Assembly: GCA_023053685.1 (NCBI GenBank)
Contig: JALIGW010000002.1
Span: 248,659,856-248,723,855 of the forward strand
Direction: 5' to 3'
Length of the DNA: 64,000 nt
From: Diadophis punctatus similis
Taxonomy: Eukaryota; Chordata; Lepidosauria; Squamata; Dipsadidae
Of the stretch, positions 46,724-58,453 are shown in pieces. The notes below the pieces were generated by a model that was given only the letters and a program-made list of their open reading frames with translations, was not told the DNA's origin and ran no database searches. Within the stretch, counting starts at the first letter, position 1; every line of letters starts with the position of its first letter. A program made the translations under genes and the position numbers.

Positions 46724-47551
46724 TAATGTGACCAGACGTCCCGCTTTTGGCGGGACAGACACGCTTTTCAAGCGTGTGTCCCGCGTCCCACATTCTTTCG
46801 AAAAAGTCCCGCTTTTTTGGAAAGAATGCCGAAACAGCGGGACGTCTGGCCACCTTAGAAGGGGAAGCACAAAAGAGAGGTACCGGAAGCAAGTCAGGCA
46901 AAGCGGAATTTCAGCGAGGCGGCTGCCTGCTGGGGAGAAGGGGAAGGGGGGCTGCTCCTCCTCTCCTTCCCCCGCCCCATCCCTAGCCCCGCCCTCGGAG
47001 GCGCCGCTGCTGTTGGGATGCGGGTGGAGGGGTGAGGGACGAGGAGCCGTCACCGCTGCCGTCGTCGGTTTGAGCTCACGAGCGGCCCCTCGCGGCGCGA
47101 ACAGCCTTTCCTCGTCCCCCTCCCCTTCCTTCCCCCGTCACCTCGCTGCCCCTGTTGCCCTGGGGCCGGGCGGGCGACCGGGAGACCGCAGCGCTTGGAT
47201 GCCTGGAGCTCGCGACAGGTAAGCTGCCGGCTGCCTCCTTTCCCCGTCTCCCGCCTCCCGTTCGTTGCTTGCCAGCCCAGCCCCAGGGCAGCTCCCGAAG
47301 GGGAGGCGGGAGGCGAGGAAAGGCCTCCCAAAGCGGAGGCGGGCTCCCGAAGGGCTGCCGGCTCCCGAAGGGGAGGTGGGAGGCGAGGAAAGGCCTCCTG
47401 CCTCCCCCCCCACCTGGACGTCGACATTTGCTGTGTTTTGCCCTCTGCGCATGCGCAGTGTTCTGCGCATGCGCAGAGGGCAAAACTCAAATGGCGGCGC
47501 CCAGGCGGGCCCGCCCCCCGTCCCGCTTTAAAAAAAAATCTGGTCACTTTA
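46724..47551 (+). mobile_element. CpG-rich hAT-like element, TAATGTGACCAGA termini
   Basis: Inverted ends TAATGTGACCAGA and TCTGGTCACTTTA with a perfect 8-bp duplication ATCTACTG at 46716-46723 and 47552-47559. The interior is GC- and CpG-rich and carries repeated CCCGAAGGG blocks and an inverted repeat with TGCGCATGCGCA on both arms. No transposase. Confidence 0.85.
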
Positions 47552-47559
47552 ATCTACTG

Positions 47560-48120
47560 GCCAGTTTGGGGGGGCGGAGAGAAACTCTTCCTTGCTCAGA
47601 AGCCAAAATACACTTTCCATTACTCCATTGAGTTACAATGAGTAACTCCATTACTCAGTGGCTTGATATCTGAGAATACCTGGCTATAGTGCATCTCACC
47701 ATCAAACTGATATTCCCATGGAGCATTTGTAATATGGTGAGTATCTGTCAATTGCAGATGCTTTGAGTTTGTTCCAAAGAGTTTCTGTAAAGATGAAGTC
47801 AAAGGTCTCCTTGAAATCTAGAAACAGGGCAAGAAAAGGCATGATTTAAGTGGCTGAATATATTTCAGTCAAGTCTGAGAGAATCAGTTCTTAATCAAGC
47901 ATGGAACAATCTATCTGCCTGTTCAGACTTCCATCTTGAACTAATTTTGTAATTCTGTTTCAGAATTGTCTCGGTCACTGCCTGTTCTACATTTGCTAAG
48001 ATACTAGGCTACTGTCCACAGCTGCAGCAGTTTATAATCCACTCTGTATAAATTAGAATGTTGAGTTATCAAAGCATTTGAAGTAAAATCTGAGATGAAT
48101 ATAGAGAAACATTTTTCTAG
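47560..48120. other. AT-rich, no gene recognised
   Basis: No supported feature. Confidence 0.4.
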
Positions 48121-48122
48121 GA

Positions 48123-48123
<1 letters not shown>

Positions 48124-48168
<45 letters not shown>
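48124..48168 (+). repeat. (GT)n microsatellite
   Basis: About 22 GT units. Confidence 0.97.
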
Positions 48169-48172
<4 letters not shown>

Positions 48173-48812
48173 TTAAATCCAAAATTTAAAGGAGAAAAAA
48201 AAAAGAAGCCAAACACAGGCTTTCATGAGATTTAAGGAAATACCAAACCAGAAAAGCATGCAGTAGCCTCCATTTCCATGCTTGTGGTTATTAATGTATG
48301 CAATTTCTTTTAAGGAAGCAATTTATTTCCTCTGGTAATTTTGCAACTGAGAAATAGAGTATTTATATAAATGCTGACTGTAAGCTAAAGCAGATGTAAG
48401 ACTCCTCCAAACCAGATACAAAAAGCCAGAGCAAGAGCAAGACAGAATTACTGTATTTAAGGTAAGACTGTATATAATATCTCAAAAAAAGAAAATTAGG
48501 GTTTCCCCCTCCCAGCTGTTCCCCTGAGGTGTCCTTTAAAATCTCAACATCCCTCCAGTTGTGATCCTATTTCAATAGATGTGGTAGATGAATCCTACTT
48601 TAGTTGATTAATTGAGTACAAATTTGCATACAATTAATTGCTTATAAATTGAATGCAAGTGAGCAAGCGGTTCTGAAGCAAGGCATTTACATTGCGGGTA
48701 TACAATATCCTTAATAGCAATATATTCTTCTTCAGAAAAGAAAAATAAGGTGTCTGTTTTAAGATAGTTAACAATTTTCAGCTTTTCAAAATACTTGTTA
48801 AAAGTTTTTAAT
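48169..48812. other. AT-rich, no gene recognised
   Basis: No supported feature. Confidence 0.4.
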
Positions 48813-48814
48813 AA

Positions 48815-48930
48815 TAGTAGACTTATATTACTGCTTCACAGTGCTTTACAGCCCTCTCTAAGCGGTTTACAGAGTCAGCATATTGCCCCCTGCAACCCTG
48901 ATCCTCATTTTACCAACCTCGGAAGGATAG
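48815..48930 (-). mobile_element. tRNA-derived SINE, 3' part only
   Basis: Matches the L2-like 3' half of the SINE at 38046-38286 (GCTTTACAGCCCTCTCTAAG). Confidence 0.8.
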
Positions 48931-49009
48931 TATTATATAACTTTCTGCCCAAATTTTAAAATATGGATTCATATTGGAAAGCATGCACAATAAGATAAAT
49001 TATAATATT

Positions 49010-49310
49010 TTTTAATTATTTATTTATTTTGTCACATATGTACGAGATAATAGGAATAAGTATAAACATGGGTATTAATACAGGAAATGGGGACAAATAA
49101 ATGGGGACAGTAGGGCAGGGACGGAAGGCACGCTGGTGTGCTTATGCACGCCCCTTACAGACCTCTTAGGAATGGGGTGAGGTCAACAGTAGACAGTTTA
49201 AGGTTAAAGTTATGGGGGGTGGGGGTTGAGGATGTAACAACAGAGTCAGGTAGTGCATATTTGTCAAAGATATCACTAAAGTGTAATGGTCAGCCTATAT
49301 AATCTCTATG
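49010..49310 (-). mobile_element. CR1/L3-type LINE 3' end
   Basis: A short ATTT tail, then TTATGCACGCCCCTTACAGA as in the reverse complement of 9155-9195. Confidence 0.82.
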
Positions 49311-49816
49311 TATTGTTAATTTCTATACATTGTACAGTGCAATGAAATGTTTACAATTTGAAACTGAAAGCAGACTTAGATATTTTTACTAAAGCACTAT
49401 TTTTTGTGGTAGCCAGAAAATAAATCATATTATTTCATTAATCCAAAATTGTTTGTGAACTATATCCAGTACGAACTAATATTTCTTTTTCTGCTATTCG
49501 CTAGTTTTACAAAATAAAGGCAAAGTATAAATGTTCTACGTACTATTTGCTATGTATTGTGTGTGCTTTGTACACATTTGTTAAGAATCTGGGGGAAGCA
49601 AGTAGAGCATTTTCCCTTCACATTTTCTTCATGCTTGTTTGCTTCCTCTTTTGTGGCTTCTAGTGAAGCATGATCCTATTGCTTGGAAGGCCCAAACCTG
49701 CGGCTAGAATTACTGTTCTTTCTACTCTTCTTCTCTCTATCTGTGGGAAATGTGGACTTTCTCTTTTTAAAGTTCTCTATAATTATTGGGTAATCCCCCC
49801 CCTTCTTCATCTATAG
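49311..49816. other. AT-rich, no gene recognised
   Basis: No supported feature. Confidence 0.4.
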
Positions 49817-50232
49817 CAGTGATGGCGAACCTATGGCACACGGAGCCATAACTACCGGCACGTGAGGTGTTGCCATGGCTTAGCTCCAGCACACATGTGC
49901 GCGCCAGCCAGCTGATTTTTGGCTTACATGGAGGCTCTGGGAGAGCGTTTTCGGCTTCCGGAGGGCCTCTGGGGGAGCAGGGGAGGGCGTTTTCGCTCTC
50001 CCCAGGCTTAGGGAAGCGTCTGGAGCCTGGGGAGGGCGAAAAATGGGCCTATTGGGCCCACCGGAAGTCAGGAAATGGATCATTTCCGGCCTCCAGAGGG
50101 CCTCAGGGGGGCGGGGGAAGCTGTTTTCGCCCTCCCCAGAAATTGAATTATGGGTGTGGGCACTTGCACGTGTGTGATAGCGTGCGCACAAATGCTTTCT
50201 GCACCTGAGGAAAAAAAGGTTCGCCATCACTG
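49817..50232 (+). mobile_element. OC1-like hAT element
   Basis: Perfect ATCTATAG duplication at 49809-49816 and 50233-50240. Ends CAGTGATGGCGAACC and GGTTCGCCATCACTG. Confidence 0.95.
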
Positions 50233-50240
50233 ATCTATAG

Positions 50241-50855
50241 TAATCTCCATTAGACTGTTGACACATTTGCTTTTTATACAGATTTAAAATATATATATTC
50301 AAATATAGAAGCAAAAAGGAATATAAAGTTATATTTCCTTTAAATATACAGATTTTCCTGTATAAACCCCATCTCAGCTCCCCATATTGAATGTGTTGTT
50401 ATTTGGTCATTGCATGGGAAATGTCATTATGCCTAGGGCCCCCAAGGAATGGCTGAACTAATGAGGTGACTCTGTTACATTATTTCATCTGCTATTTCTG
50501 TGTTCTTGCTATTTATATAGTGTTTTTGAGGGTTTTAACCTTTTAAAAAAAAAATAATTAATAATGGTTTTGGTTTTACCTATTTGGTTTTACCTATTTG
50601 TTAACTGTTTGGCTTTGTTGTATGCTACCCAGAATCACTTGTTTGGTGAAATGGAAACTACATAAATTGGATAAATAAATAAGTAAATAAATATAGTCAA
50701 TCTAACCAGAATTGGTGTACTCAGGGAAGAGGTAGAGCACGTCATATATATTGAGTTTCATCAGCCTATATTTTATGGAAAATGAAATCTGTTTTCTGAG
50801 ATGCGCTATATCTGCAGATATAGTGCATCTATATCTGATCTAAATCTGAGATGCA
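50241..50855. other. AT-rich, no gene recognised
   Basis: An AAATAAATAAGTAAATAAAT tail near 50675-50690 may end an old LINE. Nothing else. Confidence 0.4.
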
Positions 50856-51325
50856 CTATAGCCAAGCCATCACTCTGCTAAACAAATAATTCCCTCACCA
50901 CTGTCAAACTATTCACTAAGGCTGCATTACTATTACTATTAGTCTTCTCATCGTTCCTATCACCCATCTCCTCCCACTTATGACTGCATGACTGCTTGTA
51001 TCCTTACAATTTATATTAATACTGATTTGTTTCCTGATTGCTTATTTTTACCCTAAGACCATCATTAAGTGTTGTACCTCATGATTCTTGACAAATGTAT
51101 CTTTTCTTTTATGTATACTGAGAGCATATGCACCAATGACAAATTCCTTGTATGCCCAATCACACTTGGCCAATAAAGAATTCTATTCTATTCTATTCTA
51201 TTCTATTCTATTCTATTCTATTCTATTCTATTCTATTCTATTCTATCTTCACAAGATTTCTCTTTGTCTCCTGCTTGGGCAGGGGGGTTGGACTAGATGA
51301 CCTATAAGGTCCCCTCCAAAGGTTA
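50856..51325 (+). mobile_element. Snake LINE 3' end with (ATTCT)n tail, then CR1 tail
   Basis: 3' UTR ending TTGGCCAATAAAGAATTC, a perfect ATTCT array at 51181-51246, then a CR1 end (GGGTTGGACTAGATGACC) to about 51320. Confidence 0.85.
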
Positions 51326-51661
51326 CGGCCCTTTCAAAGACCCAGAGTATTCTACATAGATCTTTCCATTGGCATAACAGGGGCTTTCAGGATGGAAACT
51401 CCTCTGCTGTGAAATTCAGCATAGGGACAATCCCATCCCATCCCAGCTACTTCTATTGGTCATTCTTTTCCTTGACATATGCCTTCTGCTGCAAGCTATT
51501 TATTAGATGCATTATGTCTTATGTGTTTGACTTGATAGTCAAAATAAAACCATTAGACAAAAGAGCAGAGGAATCTGTCACATGATAAAGACAAACGTTT
51601 AAGAATCAAACTGAAGGGCATTGGAGAGCTTCATCTGCAATGAATCAGGCTTTCCCTGAAC
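51326..51661. other. No gene recognised
   Basis: Spacer between LINE copies. Confidence 0.4.
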
Positions 51662-51675
51662 TGAATTGGACTTTA

Positions 51676-52441
51676 TTTTTTTTAAATATATTTTTCTTAA
51701 TTTTCAAATGTTTACACAACCACATTGTATCTTTGAGCAATTCTACATCGTCATAAGTGCATTGATATCCTATTATTACATTGATACATTACATATTTAC
51801 ATATTTACAATATTCTATATTCTATTTAATTTTCCTTTTTTTTGTTTTCCATGTTCTATCCACTGATACCATTTTTCCCATATGTTATCATAATTTGAAT
51901 CTTTTTGGCCTCTTAACTCAATCGTAAGTTTGACCATTTCAGCGCAGTCATAAGTTTTTTTGATTATTAAACTTTCTGTAGGTGATTTGGGGTTTTTCCA
52001 ACATTGTGCATAGGTGAGTCTTGCTGCAGTTGTAATATGTAGGATAAGATATTTAATGTTCTTATTGTATTGATTTTTAAATATTCCGAGTAGCAGAAGT
52101 TCCGGTGTGGATTCTATTGTTATTTTTGTTATTTCTTGTAACCAGTTATGTATTTTGGACCAGTATTTTCTCGCTTCGGGGCATAACCACCACATATGAA
52201 AGAAGGTGCCTTGTGTTTTCTTACACTTCCAACAGGTCGGATTTAAGTTTGGATAAATTTTTGCTAATCTTGTTGGGGCCAAATACCATCTGTAAAACAT
52301 TTTATAATGATTTTCTTTATATGATGCCAATTTTGTTAATTTAAAATTTCTATTCCATATTTGTTCCCAGTCAGCCAAGTGTATATTATGTCCTATATTT
52401 TTCGCCCATGCGATCATGGGTCCCTTAACTATATCTTCCAG
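51676..52441 (-). mobile_element. 5'-truncated L1, ORF2 C-terminus and 3' UTR, with target duplication
   Basis: The minus strand keeps a 200-codon open frame of ORF2 C-terminus (WEQIWNRNFKLTKLASYKEN, CWKCKKTQGTFFHMWWLC). A T-run at the left end is the poly-A tail. TGAATTGGACTTTA occurs at 51662-51675 and 52442-52455 as the target-site duplication. Confidence 0.95.
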
Positions 52442-52455
52442 TGAATTGGACTTTA

Positions 52456-53097
52456 ATACTAGAGAAGGCTTGTTAAATTTTGAAAGAATAGCAGATCCAA
52501 ATGTTTAATAAAGCAGTCATGGAGATAACTTGGAGAAAAACTCTGCGGAAGGGTCTATTCCTGATTGCATCCACAGAGGTGACAGAACTAAGGCAGGCAC
52601 CACAAGAGCTACAAGTTAATCCTGCATAAGAAATGCCAGCAAGGAATAATTTAAGGAAGAAATTGAGGTAGCATTGATCTCTCTTGCCCCTCCAAAAGAA
52701 CAGCACCAAGAGAAACAGGATGTCCTGTTTTTCAAGAACTTGAGCGAAAACATTTCTCACCAACTTCCCTGTTGCTTTGTTCCTTTATTAAGAAACTGTC
52801 AGCTTACCTCTGACTTTAGGTGTCATGACTCATGACCCCTGTCCAGCAGATAAGATACTTTTGTTGTTTTGAATTTTGAAATAACACAGAAGTCGGTTGC
52901 AAAACCAGTGTTAATATCACAAACCACTCCTTTACTCTTCATAGTGTTTCTCCTGTAAACAGATACCACAACTCTTCTCAAGAATTCATGAATTCAGTTC
53001 TAACACTTGCCAGTCTAGTTGAAACCAACAGGACAGGTGGGGAAAAGAACCGTAAGACAAAATTAAAGAGGTTGTACAAACACCCAAGATGCTTACT
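52456..53097. other. No gene recognised
   Basis: No supported feature. Confidence 0.4.
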
Positions 53098-53099
53098 TA

Positions 53100-54382
53100 C
53101 CATATTTTTCGGAGTATAAGACGCACCAAAGTATAAGACTCACCTAGATTTTAGAGAAGGAAAGCAAGGAAAAAAGTATTCTGAACCAAATGGTATAGTA
53201 ATATATTATTTAATAAAATACCAGTGTAGCAGAATACTTTTTACAACCATGTACACTTTTTACAACCATATACACTTTTTACAAACTTCAAACTTGACAG
53301 CTTGAAGACTTGTGGACTTCAACTCCCAGAATTCCTCCTCCAGTCATGCTAGCTCAGGAATGGGAGTTGAAGTCCACAAGTCTTAAACTTGCCAAGTTTG
53401 AAGACCCTTGCACCCCTAACCCCTAACCCAGGGGTTTTCAAACTTGACAGCTTTAAGACTTGTGGACACAAACTCCAATTCCTGAGCTAGCATGACTGGA
53501 GGAGGAATTCTGGGAGTTGAAGTCCACAAGTTTGAAGACCCTTGCACCCCCTTGGCAAGTTTAAGACTTGTGGACTTCAACTCCCAGAATTCCTCCTCCA
53601 GTCATACTAGCTCAGGAATGGGAGTTGAAGTCCACAAGTCTTAAACTTACCAAGGGGGTGCAAGGGTCTTCAAACTTGTGGACTTCAACTCCTAGAATTT
53701 CTCCTGCACTTGGCAACCTTAAAAAAAACCCTTTTAAAACAACAATTTTAAAAAAGTTCTAACCTGTCGGCTCTCTTCAGACAGCAATGGTAGCGGCAGC
53801 TCCTCAGGTGCCTCGGGAGCAGGCTTCAGGCGGTGGGGGGGGGGTTGGGCAGTAGCGGCTGTGGCGGCTCGCTTCGGGTAGCGGCGACGGCGGGAACAGT
53901 CGCGGCTGGGACAGTGGCGGCGGAGGCAGGGACAGCGGCGGGGAGAGTGGCGGCGGGGACGGCGGCAGGGACAGCGGCGACGGGGACGGCGGCGGGGACA
54001 GTTGCAGCTTGGGCGGCGGCGGAGGCAGGGACAGTGGCGGGGACAGCGGCGGCAGGGACAGCGGCAGGGACAATCGCGGCTGGGGTGGCGGCGGAGGCAG
54101 GGACAGCAGCAGGATGAGCGGCAATGGCAGCGGGGATGGCAGCGGGGACAGTGGCGGTGGCGACGGGGACAGTGGCGGCGGGGGCAGCGGCTCCAGGCAG
54201 CAGCGGCGGCAGTGGCCAGCAATGGCTGGAACTGGCCGAAAATGCGCCGCACGGAGGCCGAAAACCTCCAAAGGGTGGGGGCTGGTGGGTGGGTAGGGCT
54301 ACATTCGGTGTATAAGATGCACCCAAATTTTCACCCTCTTTTGGGGGGTAAAAAGGTGCGTCTTATACTCCGAAAAATACGG
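53100..54382 (+). mobile_element. DNA transposon with CCATATTTTTCGGAGTATAAG ends, TA target, carrying a G-rich minisatellite
   Basis: Ends CCATATTTTTCGGAGTATAA and TTATACTCCGAAAAATACGG are inverted and flanked by TA. The interior holds several copies of the palindromic MITE (53276-53700) and a GGCGGGGACAG-type minisatellite (about 53880-54190). The same 3' interior occurs at 9651-10565. Confidence 0.85.
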
Positions 54383-54384
54383 TA

Positions 54385-55171
54385 CTAGGCAAATTATGTG
54401 CAAAGCTACATAGTTTTTGATATTTTATTTTAGTCATTGTCACCCTGCTCAGAGAGTAGATGTCTGTATTACTTTAGAGTGTGGGGCTTTCTATTTCTAT
54501 AATTGTTTGTTTGTTTTTCATAAATTTCCTACCCAAAGAACCCAAGGCAACCTGTTGGGAAACAACAATAACTGTAACACAACTGTATCACAGCCAATTG
54601 TAACACAACTAATGGGAAACTCCAAGGATCCCAATTATGATTAGAGGTGATTTGGGGATATCAATAAAAAGCACCAAATAGGATTGATCTCAGCAAGTAG
54701 CAGCATCTCTTGATCCAGAAGCTAAGCAGTTGAACCTGGTCTGTATTTGGATAGGAAAAAACCAGAGAATTCCAGGGCCATGGGCTAAATTGGGAAATAG
54801 AAAAACATCTTGGAAGCAATCGATGGCTAATCACATCCATACTGTAGCCAAGAAAAGTGCGTGAGTAAATCTGTGAAACAAATAGTAGTTACATTTAACT
54901 CTGTGTATTTATCTTCTAAAATTTATTAATATTGTATTTCTACTTTGAGGGGAGGGGGACAGTAACATTTGTGAAATCTTCAGCTTTAAGCACCTCATCT
55001 TAGATTTTATGCAGCTTGTCTAGCTATTTCCAGCTTCTTCAACTGAAGAAGCAGAAGATTTGGAGACAGGCCAGGTATCTATGTACTATCACCCCATTCA
55101 CTGAGCTTGTTGACTAAGTCTGAAGAATTCTAACAATTTCCAGAGTTCCATTTCCAGATTGCCCATTGAAG
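54385..55171. other. AT-rich, no gene recognised
   Basis: No supported feature. Confidence 0.4.
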
Positions 55172-55179
55172 CTTTAGGG

Positions 55180-55541
55180 CCGTGATGGCGAACCTATGGC
55201 ACGGGTGCCACAGGTGGCACGTGGAGCCATATCTGCTGGCACACGAGCTGTTGCCCTAGCTCAGGTCCAGCATGCATGTGGGCGCCCGCCAGCTGATTTT
55301 TGGCTCGCACGGAGGCTCTGGGAGGGCGTTTTTGGCCTCCAGAGGGCCTCCAGGGTGGCAGAAAGCCTCTGGAGCCTGGGGAGGGCAAAAAATGGGCCTA
55401 CCGGATCCACCGGAAGTCAGGAAATGGGGGAGCAGGGGTGCGTGGGGGAGCATTGAGTATGGGTGTGGGCACGCGCACGCGTGCGATAGCGCGCGTGTGC
55501 ACTATTTCGGCACCCGAGGAAAAAAAGGTTCGCCATCACTG
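55180..55541 (+). mobile_element. OC1-like hAT element
   Basis: Perfect CTTTAGGG duplication at 55172-55179 and 55542-55549. Confidence 0.95.
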
Positions 55542-55549
55542 CTTTAGGG

Positions 55550-55873
55550 GATGAAACAGAAAATGTACATTTATGGCAATTACTGCATAACTTGAATATC
55601 CTAATAACCCATGCTTAAGTGTGTGTGTCTATACAAACTTTGCATCTTCACCAGCGTTCATATATCTCATAATATACTTATACATTATTTTGTAGACAGG
55701 TCATTTTTTTAAATTTAGTTGGCAGCAATACAAAAGTCATTTCCCACTGCCTTCTTCCAGGATGTTGTTTCTACCTTCAACACTACAGCTTTGAGATTCA
55801 CTGCTAGTCTCCCATCCATGTATTAACTATCCAATTCTGCTGCATTTTTCAAGATTAGCCAAGATTGGCTAAA
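55550..55873. other. AT-rich, no gene recognised
   Basis: No supported feature. Confidence 0.4.
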
Positions 55874-55875
55874 TA

Positions 55876-56339
55876 CCGTATTTTTCGAAGTATGACGCAC
55901 CTTTTTCCTCCCTAAAAGAGGCTGAAAATTTGGGTGCGTCTTATACTCCGAATGTAGCTTTTCCGAAGCTTTTTTCCCCAGCCCTAAGGAGTGCTAACAA
56001 TCTTCCCGGCTTCCTACTCCGTCTTTGCAGGCTTGTTTTCATTCCTACTCCCTCTGAAAAAGGTTTTTTCAGCCCTGTGCTAACGATCTTACTGGCTTGC
56101 AGCATTTTTTAATTCCTACTCCCTCCGAAGTAGTTTTTCTTGCCCTAAGTCTTTGCAGGCTTGTTTTCATTCCTGCTCCCTCTGAAAAAGGTTTTTTCAG
56201 CCCTAACCAGGGGATAAAATAATGTGCTGAAGCTGAACAGACTAAGGACGCCAGCCAGATGAATACCTGGTAGGTAGATTTTTTTCCCCTATTTTCCTCC
56301 CCCAAAACTAAGGTGCGTCTTATACTCCGAAAAATATGG
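55876..56339 (+). mobile_element. DNA transposon, CCGTATTTTTCGAAGTATGAC ends, TA target
   Basis: Short member of the family at 53100-54382, flanked by TA. The interior has a direct repeat (TTTTCATTCCTACTCCCTCT and variants). Confidence 0.85.
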
Positions 56340-56574
56340 TATTTCTAATGTTGGAATACAGTATTATATTATCTATTATTTTCATAACATAAGACAATAA
56401 ACATTTATGAAGCTACCAAAAGAGCAGTCACAATATAATCTATTAGAAAGAGTTAAAAGAGAAGTCATCCCTCTGAGGGATGACTTTGATCATTCATGGT
56501 CCCCCAACTCTTTTTATGTCCCAATCCTCAACCACAATCACCCCAAATCATTAGTAGTTTCCCATGATCTACCG

Positions 56575-56873
56575 CAGTGATGGTGAACCTATGGCACGGG
56601 TGCCACAGGTGGCACAAGGAGCCATATCTGCTGGCACACGAGCCATTGCCTAGCTCAGCTCCAGTGCGCAGCCAGCTGATTTTTGGCTCGCATGGAGGCT
56701 CTGGGAGGGCGTTTTCGGCTTCCGGAGGGCCTCTGGGGGGACTGGGAAGGGTGTTTTTGCCCTCCCCAGGCTCCAGGGAAGCCTCTGGAACCTGGGGAGG
56801 ATGAAAAATGGGCCTACCAGGCCCATCAGAAGTTGGGAAATGGGCCATTTCCGGCCTCCAGAGGGCCTCACTG
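56575..56873 (+). mobile_element. OC1-like hAT element lacking most of its right end
   Basis: The left end CAGTGATGGTGAACC is intact, the right end is reduced to TCACTG, yet the ATCTACCG duplication (56567-56574 and 56874-56881) is perfect. Confidence 0.92.
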
Positions 56874-56881
56874 ATCTACCG

Positions 56882-57382
56882 TAATAGAACTCACCTGCTA
56901 TATCTAAATATTATTGCGGTTTTTTTAAAAAAAATCAACAGTTCCTACCAATAATAATAAAAAAGAAACATCATATTCATATACGTGGCATATCCTTTTC
57001 CATTTCATATTGTAATTCTGCTCACTACAATCCTTGCGCATACTAACAATTTAAATACAACTCTTGGCAATCCAGAGGTTGCCCAGACTAAAACATAAAA
57101 CACAATCCTGCAAAAACTAAATATAATGAAGTCCTACTGAAATCTGTTCGATTTACAATGTTTTCCTCTGTGTTTTACTCAGAAATAAGTCCCTTTAAAT
57201 TTCTCCCCAGAACAAATTCAACAAGTAAAATTAAGTTTTACTTAATTTTAGTACTGTATCTTGATAATGTTTGCCTACGGTACAGAAAGATTCTATAATA
57301 TAGAATTCCTAGTAGTACTGTATATATATATATATTCACGTCTGTTTTTCATTTATATTTTTATTTTAAGCATATATTCGCC
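56882..57382 (+). promoter_or_regulatory. 5' flank of the chemokine receptor, AT-rich
   Basis: A T-rich tract and AAG at 57362-57370 could be a 3' splice site joining a 5' UTR exon to the coding exon, as in many chemokine receptor genes. No promoter element can be fixed. A short (TA)n is near 57323. Confidence 0.35.
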
Positions 57383-58453
57383 ATGACTGAAGAAGCTATT
57401 GAAGCAACGTCTACTTTTTCATATGAGGATGAAGAAGCCGCCATTCCATGTGATAAAATGGACATCCAGATGATTGGAAAAGCCTTCCTGCCTATATTGT
57501 ATGGCCTGGTGTTCACCATTGGGCTGGTAGGAAATTTTCTAGTGGTTCTTACCATTCTGAAAGCCAGACACCAAAAGAGCATCACTGATATTTTTTTTCT
57601 GAATTTGGCCATCTCTGACCTTCTTTTTGTGGTTTCTCTTCCTTTTTGGGCTTCTTATATTATACACGATTGGACACTTGGGACCATTACATGCCAAATA
57701 GTTTCTTCTTTCTATTCTGTGGGCTTCTTTGGTGGTATGTTTTTCATCACCATCATAAGCATTGACAGATACCTGGCTATTGTTCGGGCAACATGTATTA
57801 TGAAATCCAGGACCGTCACCTATGGATATCTTACTAGTATATCAGTATGGGCCCTAGCAGTTTTCTTTGCAAGCCCCCATTTTATATTCATCCAGGAGTC
57901 AGGCAGAAAGTGTACTTCATTGTATCCAGAGCATCTTAATATAATATGGCCTGTTTTCAGCTACTTGGAAATGAACATCATTGGATTTCTTCTCCCAATG
58001 TGCATCATGAGCTATTGCTATCTGCAGATCGTCAGAACATTGCTGTCCTGCAAAAACCAGTGCAAACAAAAAGCTATGAAAGTTATTTCACTTGTGGTAA
58101 TCATATTTTTTCTCTTCTGGACTCCATATCACATTTCACTTTTTCTGCAGGTGCTACAGTACTTTGAAGTCTTCAAAAACTGCAATTCCTTAAGGTTTCT
58201 GGATTATACTGTACAAGTGACCGAAACAGTAGCTTTCAGCCACTGCTGTCTTAATCCAATCATCTATGTTTTTGCTGGTGAAAAATTCAGAAAGTGCTTT
58301 TCCTACTTGGTTCTCAGATGCATTTCATTCACATGTGCCTGCGGGTCTTGTGGCAAATATTGCAGTGGCTTGCCTACTGCTATTCCAGATAGTGCTATGA
58401 CCAGTAATCATACACAGAACACCAGTGACCGAGAAGTGTCTCTCCTTCTTTGA
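57383..58453 (+). CDS. CX3CR1: Chemokine receptor, CX3CR1-like, single coding exon
   Basis: An intact frame of 356 residues encodes a seven-helix class A GPCR, about the length of mammalian CX3CR1. Features: an acidic N-terminus with Tyr14 in a sulphation-like FSYEDEE; GLVGN (TM1); LNLAISDLLFV (TM2); Cys104 and Cys177 for the extracellular disulphide, and Cys23 with Cys267 for the second chemokine-receptor disulphide; DRYLAIV at 128-134; FLFWTPY in TM6; Glu281 in TM7; HCCLNPIIYVFAGEKFR at 287-303. The C-terminus ends TSDREVSLLL, like the CX3CR1 tail, and with the TM blocks it separates this gene from CCR and XCR1 types. CX3CR1 binds fractalkine (CX3CL1) and couples to Gi in monocytes, microglia and cytotoxic lymphocytes. 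The ATG has no competing upstream start in frame. A CCR8- or XCR1-like paralogue is the main alternative. Confidence 0.88.
   Translation: MTEEAIEATSTFSYEDEEAAIPCDKMDIQMIGKAFLPILYGLVFTIGLVGNFLVVLTILKARHQKSITDIFFLNLAISDLLFVVSLPFWASYIIHDWTLGTITCQIVSSFYSVGFFGGMFFITIISIDRYLAIVRATCIMKSRTVTYGYLTSISVWALAVFFASPHFIFIQESGRKCTSLYPEHLNIIWPVFSYLEMNIIGFLLPMCIMSYCYLQIVRTLLSCKNQCKQKAMKVISLVVIIFFLFWTPYHISLFLQVLQYFEVFKNCNSLRFLDYTVQVTETVAFSHCCLNPIIYVFAGEKFRKCFSYLVLRCISFTCACGSCGKYCSGLPTAIPDSAMTSNHTQNTSDREVSLLL

Noticed and set aside
46728..47641. Several frames of 110-165 codons in a CpG-rich block, suggesting a gene promoter and first exon
   Set aside because: The whole block has inverted ends and an 8-bp target duplication, so it is a nonautonomous transposon.
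53734..54326. Overlapping Pro/Arg/Cys-rich frames of 155-172 codons
   Set aside because: They lie in the G-rich minisatellite of a transposon and are open in several frames at once.
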